This document shows positions 24,457 through 29,413 of a stretch of DNA of 29,413 nucleotides, piece by piece. The stretch comes from CAZXDS01 sp964639525. Its GTDB lineage: Bacteria; Bacteroidota; Ignavibacteria; Ignavibacteriales; Melioribacteraceae. The first letter of the stretch is position 1. Each line of letters begins with the position of its first letter. The stretch lies in the NCBI GenBank assembly GCA_964639525.1, contig CAZXDS010000018.1, positions 1-29,413 of the forward strand, given 5' to 3'. Position numbers and translations under genes: made by a program. Under the pieces are notes generated by a model. It was given only the letters and a program-made list of their open reading frames with translations, had not been told where the DNA came from and searched no databases.

Positions 24457-25757
24457 TATTTTTTATTCTCATTTTTTTTAGAGTTATTTCTTTCTTCTAA
24501 ATATTTCTTAAATTTAGCATTCTCTTTTTTAGTTTTTTCCAAAACATTGAGGTTCTGAAGCCTTCTCTTATAAAGTTCATTTCGCTTTAAATTTTTTACT
24601 CGTTCTTTTAAGGTTGGCAATAATTTGGCATCAATCATTATTATCACTTCCTTTTGTACAGTATCGTCAGAATTATATCCGGTTAAATAACGAATACCTA
24701 AAACCCACCACGGAAGGTCTTTCAAAAAAGGGATCCCACGCCGAACAGTTGTTGTTGTGTTAATCAATAAACCACCGATTACCGTTTGCTCACCGTTTAA
24801 TAACAGAACTTCGGTTTCAGCTTCTGTTTTTCTTATTTCAGTAGTTATCTGCCCTGGAATGGCAGAGCTGCGTTCAACTTTTAATTTTAATAAAATGTAA
24901 TCAATTCCATCTTCATTATAGATAAAGGGAGTTACCTCGATGATTGTTCCTGTAGAATAAAATTTATCAATTACATTTCCTGCAAAGTCGCGTTGTTTAA
25001 TCGAAATATCTGAACCGATTTGAATTCTTCCAGGTTTGGTATCCCTAACAGTTACTGTAGGTCGGGAAATAATATTGCCAAATTCTTCATTTTCAAAAAA
25101 TTTAAATAATCCTGTCAATGTTCCGGTAAAATTACCAACTGTAAATTTAGCATCGGGACTTACAGTAAACTCAGGTGCTTTTTGAGTTGTCGCCGTACTT
25201 GTTCCACCGGTTTCACTTCCGGTAGATTGAGCTGTGGCTAAAGTTGTTAATCCTGTACCAATCGATAATCCGTTTTGAGAAAGAATTCCTTCCCAGTTAA
25301 TTCCTTGTTCTCTCATTTTTGCAACATTAGCTTCAAACAAAATTGCAGAAATTTGAACTTCTCTTGCCCCTATATCTGCATAATTTTCCGGTTGAACATT
25401 ATTAGCAGCACCGCCGGTTTGTTTTGCCTTAATCACAATTACATTTTCTTTTTCTTCAAATTGCAAATTATTGTACTTTGTTAATAAAGTAAGTGCTTTC
25501 CAATAAGGCATGTTTTTTATTTCCAGTCCAATCGGTTTTTTAAAATTTGCTGTTGAAACAATTCTTTTTCCCGTTAGCTTTTCACTTACTTTACTAAGCA
25601 CTTCAACTGCTTTATCAAAAGGAATATTTTCAGAAAGGCTAACTAACTCAGCCGGATCAGTATGGTCTATTCCGGTAATAGCTTTTTCTGTTGAAATCTG
25701 TGCGTGTATTGATGTAGTAAAGAAAGCGACAATCAAAATTATTTTTAAAGTTTTCAT
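24456..25757 (-). CDS. Short secretin (GspD/PilQ-like outer-membrane channel)
   Basis: I place the start at ATG 25757, giving 433 residues with signal peptide MKTLKIILIVAFFTTSIHAQ; an in-frame TTG four codons upstream is less likely. Residues of about 30-105 resemble a short secretin N-terminal (STN/N-type) domain. The secretin core runs from REVQISAILFEANVAKMREQGINW (about 130) to EVIIMIDAKLLP (about 380), with the signature region VLLLNGEQTVIGGLLINTTTTVRRGIPFLKDLPW. A Thr/Ser/Gly-rich stretch (about 172-195) fits the gate loops. GspD and PilQ are usually 550-750 residues; the multiple N1-N3 or AMIN domains are missing here. A lysine-rich helical tail of about 45 residues follows the core, which is unusual. 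It should form the outer-membrane pore of the machine encoded by its neighbours; it follows the PilO-like gene by 12 bases. Confidence 0.9.
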   Translation of the reverse strand: MKTLKIILIVAFFTTSIHAQISTEKAITGIDHTDPAELVSLSENIPFDKAVEVLSKVSEKLTGKRIVSTANFKKPIGLEIKNMPYWKALTLLTKYNNLQFEEKENVIVIKAKQTGGAANNVQPENYADIGAREVQISAILFEANVAKMREQGINWEGILSQNGLSIGTGLTTLATAQSTGSETGGTSTATTQKAPEFTVSPDAKFTVGNFTGTLTGLFKFFENEEFGNIISRPTVTVRDTKPGRIQIGSDISIKQRDFAGNVIDKFYSTGTIIEVTPFIYNEDGIDYILLKLKVERSSAIPGQITTEIRKTEAETEVLLLNGEQTVIGGLLINTTTTVRRGIPFLKDLPWWVLGIRYLTGYNSDDTVQKEVIIMIDAKLLPTLKERVKNLKRNELYKRRLQNLNVLEKTKKENAKFKKYLEERNNSKKNENKK

Positions 25758-25769
25758 TTTATTTCTCAA

Positions 25770-26672
25770 TTATTTCAATTTCTTTTTAACTTTTTTAGAG
25801 TTACTTTTTTCAAGAGGAAGCGTTACCCAATCAATAATTCCACCTCTATTAATAACAAATCTAACTTCACTCTTATCATAATCAATTTTAGTTAAATAAC
25901 CCAAATAAACTTTGTCGCCTTCCCATAGTAAATATGTTTGTCCATTATCATCCGAAAGGAAAGCTCCATCGGGTACCAATGCCAACAAATGAGCGGACTG
26001 AACATCAAGTAAATGCTCTCTATTCGGTGGTATTTCATTCCGGATAAGAGGATAAAAAATGTCGTATAAAGGATTTGGACGGAGATTTTTTTCTCTAAAG
26101 ACACTTGATGCAAACCTGTCATTATCCGAAAAGTAAACCCTTGAGTACAATGTATAATTTATTAGATAATGAGTAAGTCCCGAATCGGAAGTTTGTACTA
26201 AATTAGTCAAACTTAAACTTTCAATTTTTTTCAATTCTTTGCTGTGTTCAATTGCATAAACCAGTTTATAAAAATCATTAAATGCAGCAACACCCGAAAG
26301 TTTGTAGGTATAATAATTAAAATTATTTAAATAATCCGTATTCACATAATCAATATTTACATAAGAATACGGCATAAAATTAAAACTTACTTTATTTACA
26401 AATTGAAAAAATGCAGATTGACGCAGACGAACGGGAATATTAAATTTCCGCAGTGAAAGAATTGAGTCCAATTGTGCGGCGTGTAATTTTAATGTGTTCA
26501 GTTGATCAGTCAATTCCTTTGTGTTGTAAACATTAAGATTTAATTCTTTTATCTTGGTTTCTTTCTTTTTAATATTTCTATCTTGATACCAATAAGTAAA
26601 AATACCGCCGGCAAGAGCAATGCTAATAAGGATAACTGCAAGTATTAAAGTATTTTTTAATTTACGGCTCAT
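25770..26672 (-). CDS. PilO-like inner-membrane protein, possibly with a PilP/GspC-like C-terminal domain
   Basis: A 300-residue bitopic protein: short cytoplasmic start, membrane helix (about 8-29), coiled coil (30-75) and a periplasmic alpha/beta domain (about 80-180) as in PilO/GspM. The last 75 residues (LLALVPDGAFLSDDNGQTYLLWEGDKVYLGYLTKIDYDKSEVRFVI) show the G-D-x-(V/I)-x2-G-x-(L/V)-x-(K/T)-I pattern of the PilP or GspC homology region that contacts the secretin. No separate pilP gene lies between it and the secretin, which supports a fusion. It sits two bases after the PilM/N-like gene, with AGGTAG before its ATG. The PilO assignment rests on topology and position; the PilP part is inference. 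Confidence 0.68.
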   Translation of the reverse strand: MSRKLKNTLILAVILISIALAGGIFTYWYQDRNIKKKETKIKELNLNVYNTKELTDQLNTLKLHAAQLDSILSLRKFNIPVRLRQSAFFQFVNKVSFNFMPYSYVNIDYVNTDYLNNFNYYTYKLSGVAAFNDFYKLVYAIEHSKELKKIESLSLTNLVQTSDSGLTHYLINYTLYSRVYFSDNDRFASSVFREKNLRPNPLYDIFYPLIRNEIPPNREHLLDVQSAHLLALVPDGAFLSDDNGQTYLLWEGDKVYLGYLTKIDYDKSEVRFVINRGGIIDWVTLPLEKSNSKKVKKKLK

Positions 26673-26674
26673 TT

Positions 26675-28237
26675 CTACCTAATCTCTGAATCGTTATTCA
26701 TAAAAAATTTCAAATCGTATTTGAAGGCATTTTTTTCACGAAGTGGTTCATATTTCACACTTTTTAAAAGTGATGAATTATTATAGTCGGCAAATTCAGT
26801 AAGTACACTTCTTGAAAGCGAGTATCCGGTTGCATTAACTTCCTCACCATTTGGTACTGTAAGTTTTGTAATCCAAAAGTTTCTTCGGCGTTCTATAAAA
26901 TCCGATTCTTTTTCCAACATTTTCCAATATATTTCAGTTCCTGTACCGGCACTATCTAAGATTGATTGTGTTTTATCAAAACCTGAAACTTTTTGCGTTA
27001 ATGGGGTTATTTGATCAATAATCATTTGGTTCTGTGATTGTCTATTAGTTAAATCAACAATTTTTGCATTTAATTCGTCAATTTTTTTTGTGTTGTTTAA
27101 TATTTTATAAGTAAAGAAAAAAGTAATAAGAAATAGCAACGGCATAATGGCAAAACTGTGCCAGCCGAATTGAAGTACCTTTTGTTTTTCTTTAATATAT
27201 TTGGGAAGAATATTTATTCCGTTATATTTTTTGTTTTTTTCATCAAAGTACTCTACAGCAACCGAAATAGGAATAGCAAAGGATGAAATATGTTCTTTGT
27301 CTTCGCCGGATAAATCAGAAGAGTCAATGAGATCAAATTTTAGTTCGCTAACATTTGCTTCAGGAAACGTACCGTAAAATGATAGTATTAAATTTTCAGA
27401 ATTATCTTCTCCACTCAGAACAACATTATCCAATCTGGGAATTGCCCCGTTTTCCATTTCGAGCAGAATTTTAGAAAAGTAAACATCATACGTTTGTAAG
27501 TTTAGTGTTCCAATATCTAAAGTGGAACCAATATGCTTAATTTTTTGTCCTTCAAGAAAAATCAGTTTACTGTATTCTTTACCGATATATATTATAAGTG
27601 AAAAATCTTCCGGGAAAAATTTTGTGGTTTTCGAAACATAATAGGCTAATGAAAGTTCAGCAGATTTTATTGTGGGAATTTTAACATATTTTCTATCGTT
27701 GTATTGTGCAATTGCATCAACAATATCGACACATGGAATATTTCCTTCGGCAAAAACACTTAATTTTGAATTCTCAGTAAAATCTATAAAGTCGATGTAA
27801 TCTTTTCTAACTACGGTTCCCTTAGTATCGAGAATATCCTGTATAATTTCATCTAAAATTTTCCCTTTATCTTTTTCCGAAGTTGTTTCGTAAATATGAT
27901 AGTTTGCAATTGGTTCAGATATAATCGGTATAAATTGTGTATTCCCAAGTTTAATACCATTTAATAAAGAAGAGATCTCTTCCATGTCTGAAATATTACT
28001 GACACTCAAATCACCTTGGTCGTCTTCAAAATTATCAAAAGAGATATCCCCGTCACTATCATCAATATTTTCAATACTAAAACTAGATTTGTCATCAATA
28101 ACATCAGCATTAACGTCCTTTACGTCGGTAGAAAGAACGGAAAGTATCCGGTGCAACTTAACCCCTGTTTTTTCTTCACTAAAAAGAGCGATTTTAATTT
28201 CAGTTCCTTCGCAATATACACAGACCAACGGTTTCAA
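26675..28237 (-). CDS. PilM/PilN-like (GspL-like) fusion protein
   Basis: A 520-residue protein. The cytoplasmic N-terminal part (about 1-345) resembles the actin-like fold of PilM/GspL (LIIYIGKEYSKLIFLEGQKI, GSTLDIGTLNL, DNVVLSGEDNSE). It contains a strongly acidic insert at about 38-95 rich in Asp and Ser. One membrane helix (about 356-376) is followed by a coiled coil (KKIDELNAKIVDLTNRQSQN) and a periplasmic ferredoxin-like domain (about 430-520), as in PilN. In type IV pili PilM and PilN are usually separate; the fused form is like GspL of type II secretion. The start is TTG 28237, directly after the ATPase stop, with AAAGG upstream. It should link the cytoplasmic ATPase to the periplasmic PilO-like protein. 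Confidence 0.78.
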   Translation of the reverse strand: MKPLVCVYCEGTEIKIALFSEEKTGVKLHRILSVLSTDVKDVNADVIDDKSSFSIENIDDSDGDISFDNFEDDQGDLSVSNISDMEEISSLLNGIKLGNTQFIPIISEPIANYHIYETTSEKDKGKILDEIIQDILDTKGTVVRKDYIDFIDFTENSKLSVFAEGNIPCVDIVDAIAQYNDRKYVKIPTIKSAELSLAYYVSKTTKFFPEDFSLIIYIGKEYSKLIFLEGQKIKHIGSTLDIGTLNLQTYDVYFSKILLEMENGAIPRLDNVVLSGEDNSENLILSFYGTFPEANVSELKFDLIDSSDLSGEDKEHISSFAIPISVAVEYFDEKNKKYNGINILPKYIKEKQKVLQFGWHSFAIMPLLFLITFFFTYKILNNTKKIDELNAKIVDLTNRQSQNQMIIDQITPLTQKVSGFDKTQSILDSAGTGTEIYWKMLEKESDFIERRRNFWITKLTVPNGEEVNATGYSLSRSVLTEFADYNNSSLLKSVKYEPLREKNAFKYDLKFFMNNDSEIR

Positions 28238-29413
28238 TTAAGTGCCTTTAAGTAGCTGGATAATTCTTGTTTTATTATTTGCATAAGCAATAGTATTTTC
28301 TTTAGATATTTTTCTTAATTTATAAAGACGAATCAAATCTTGTTCCATTGTTAACATACCTTGTGAACTTGCTTGATTTATCATCATATAAATTTCACCG
28401 GTATTATTATTTTTAATTGCCGCTCTAATATTTGGTGTAACAAGCAAAACTTCTTTTGCTAAAACACGCTTGCCGTCTAAGCTGGGTACTAATTTTTGAG
28501 AAACAATAGATACAAGAACATCCGCAAGTCTATTACGCACTCTTTCCTGTTCAACAGGGTTTACTTCGGCAATAATTCTATCTATTGATTCTACAGCAGA
28601 CGAAGTATGCAATGTAGAAAAAACCTTATGACCTGTATCTGTTACCTCTAAAGAAGCCAATATCGTATCGGGATCTCTCATTTCACCTATTACAATAATG
28701 TCAGGGTCTTGTCTTAAAGCTTGAATAACTCCATCCTTAAAAGAAAGTACATCTCGCCCAACTTCACGGTGTTTAATAATTGCAACATTTGATTTATGTA
28801 CATACTCGATTGGCGAAGCAATTATTACAATATGTGCCGGATCAAATTGATTGTGGAAATCAATTATCGAATCTAAGGTTGTTGATTTACCTGAACCTGT
28901 AATGCCTGTAATTAGCGAAAGTCCAAACTTAATATAATTATGGCTCATCGTTTTTATTGCATTTGGATGAAAGCCCAAAGCGTTTAACGGTATAGAAGAT
29001 GCAGAAATAGCACGCATATTTAGAGCAAGCGAATCTAAATCAAAATAGGCGTCACATCTAAATCTCATTTTCTTTTCCAATCTATCATAAAAAAAAGAAT
29101 AGCTAAAATCAAGATTTCTGCCAACCCAAAGATGTTTGGATTGATTTACATTTAAGAGGCAAATTATAAGTGCTGCTGCTTCATCGGTTGTAAGAGTTGG
29201 TATATCTTTTACTCTTTCCTTTTTGCCAAAAATACGAAACCAGATAAATCCGTCATTTCCGTGTCCGCCAATTTCAATATCAGAGGCATCTCTCTCAATC
29301 ATAAGTACAAGCATATGATTAATAAATTTTAAGAGAACTAATTTATCATCTTCGCCAATTTCATGAATGTGATTAATAATAAAATTAGTCCTTTCATTTC
29401 CGATAACTGTTTC
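28238..29413 (-). CDS. PilT-like secretion/retraction ATPase, 5' end outside the window
   Basis: The frame is open to the right edge (391 visible residues); an ATG at 29314 is internal, since the N-terminal domain before it (LLKFINHMLVLMIERDASDIEI) matches the PilT start region. Walker A is GITGSGKSTT, Walker B IIVIGEMRDPDTI, and the His box VFSTLHTSSAVESIDRII; GEMRDPDT and the HTSSA box are closer to PilT than to PilB/GspE, and no zinc-binding tetracysteine is present. The Asp box, normally T-I-E-D-P-I-E, reads IIASPIEY, so its E-D pair is lost. The protein would be a cytoplasmic hexamer that powers pilus retraction or pseudopilus movement. It is the first visible gene of the operon running left to 19828. 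Confidence 0.88.
   Translation of the reverse strand, partial: ETVIGNERTNFIINHIHEIGEDDKLVLLKFINHMLVLMIERDASDIEIGGHGNDGFIWFRIFGKKERVKDIPTLTTDEAAALIICLLNVNQSKHLWVGRNLDFSYSFFYDRLEKKMRFRCDAYFDLDSLALNMRAISASSIPLNALGFHPNAIKTMSHNYIKFGLSLITGITGSGKSTTLDSIIDFHNQFDPAHIVIIASPIEYVHKSNVAIIKHREVGRDVLSFKDGVIQALRQDPDIIVIGEMRDPDTILASLEVTDTGHKVFSTLHTSSAVESIDRIIAEVNPVEQERVRNRLADVLVSIVSQKLVPSLDGKRVLAKEVLLVTPNIRAAIKNNNTGEIYMMINQASSQGMLTMEQDLIRLYKLRKISKENTIAYANNKTRIIQLLKGT

Noticed and set aside
29314..29314. ATG at 29314 as the start of the PilT-like gene
   Set aside because: The frame continues open to the right edge with sequence that fits the N-terminal domain, so the real start is outside.

Overview
The window is about two-thirds A+T and densely coded, with Shine-Dalgarno-like motifs (AGGAG, AAAGGA) before several genes. 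It carries a PorV/PorQ-type barrel protein of the type IX secretion pathway, a paired periplasmic M16 peptidase operon, a propeller-type sensor kinase, an indolepyruvate:ferredoxin oxidoreductase and a type IV pilus/type II secretion-like operon. Together these suggest a bacterium of the Bacteroidota/Ignavibacteriota/Chlorobiota assemblage, most plausibly an Ignavibacteria-like lineage. The placement is inference from gene content; no rRNA or tRNA gene is visible.

Left part (1-4695, all on the minus strand): a type II restriction-modification pair, in which the methylase runs off the left edge and the nuclease is split by a one-base slip in a T5 tract; then a two-gene operon for an active M16 zinc peptidase and its catalytically dead partner, which has an extra C-terminal domain.

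Middle part (5050-16906, mixed strands): an envelope sensor histidine kinase with a beta-propeller sensor, a TPR protein, a PorQ-like protein overlapping it tail to tail, an unknown exported protein, and a compact operon YceI - MarR - double CDGSH iron-sulfur protein. The latter has a clear promoter of Bacteroidetes type with two palindromic operators laid over it. Next come a MORN-repeat protein whose 3' end coincides with a small inverted-repeat element, a membrane-anchored thioredoxin, a hot-dog thioesterase, and a membrane HExxH protein followed by a secreted metallophosphoesterase.

Right part (17373-29413, all minus): the iorA-iorB pair, with IorA lacking its usual ferredoxin domain, bracketed by two inverted copies of a short element with terminal inverted repeats. 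Then a continuous seven-gene operon: PilT-like ATPase, PilM/PilN-like fusion, PilO-like protein with a possible PilP-like end, a short secretin, a single-domain response regulator, a large hybrid kinase with three receiver-like domains, and a receiver protein ending in a lone histidine-phosphotransfer-like segment. Genes abut or overlap (two TAATG junctions), so an envelope-spanning pilus or secretion machine appears to be co-expressed with its own phosphorelay. This is the strongest candidate for an undescribed system. Its pilins, platform protein and any assembly ATPase would lie past the right edge.
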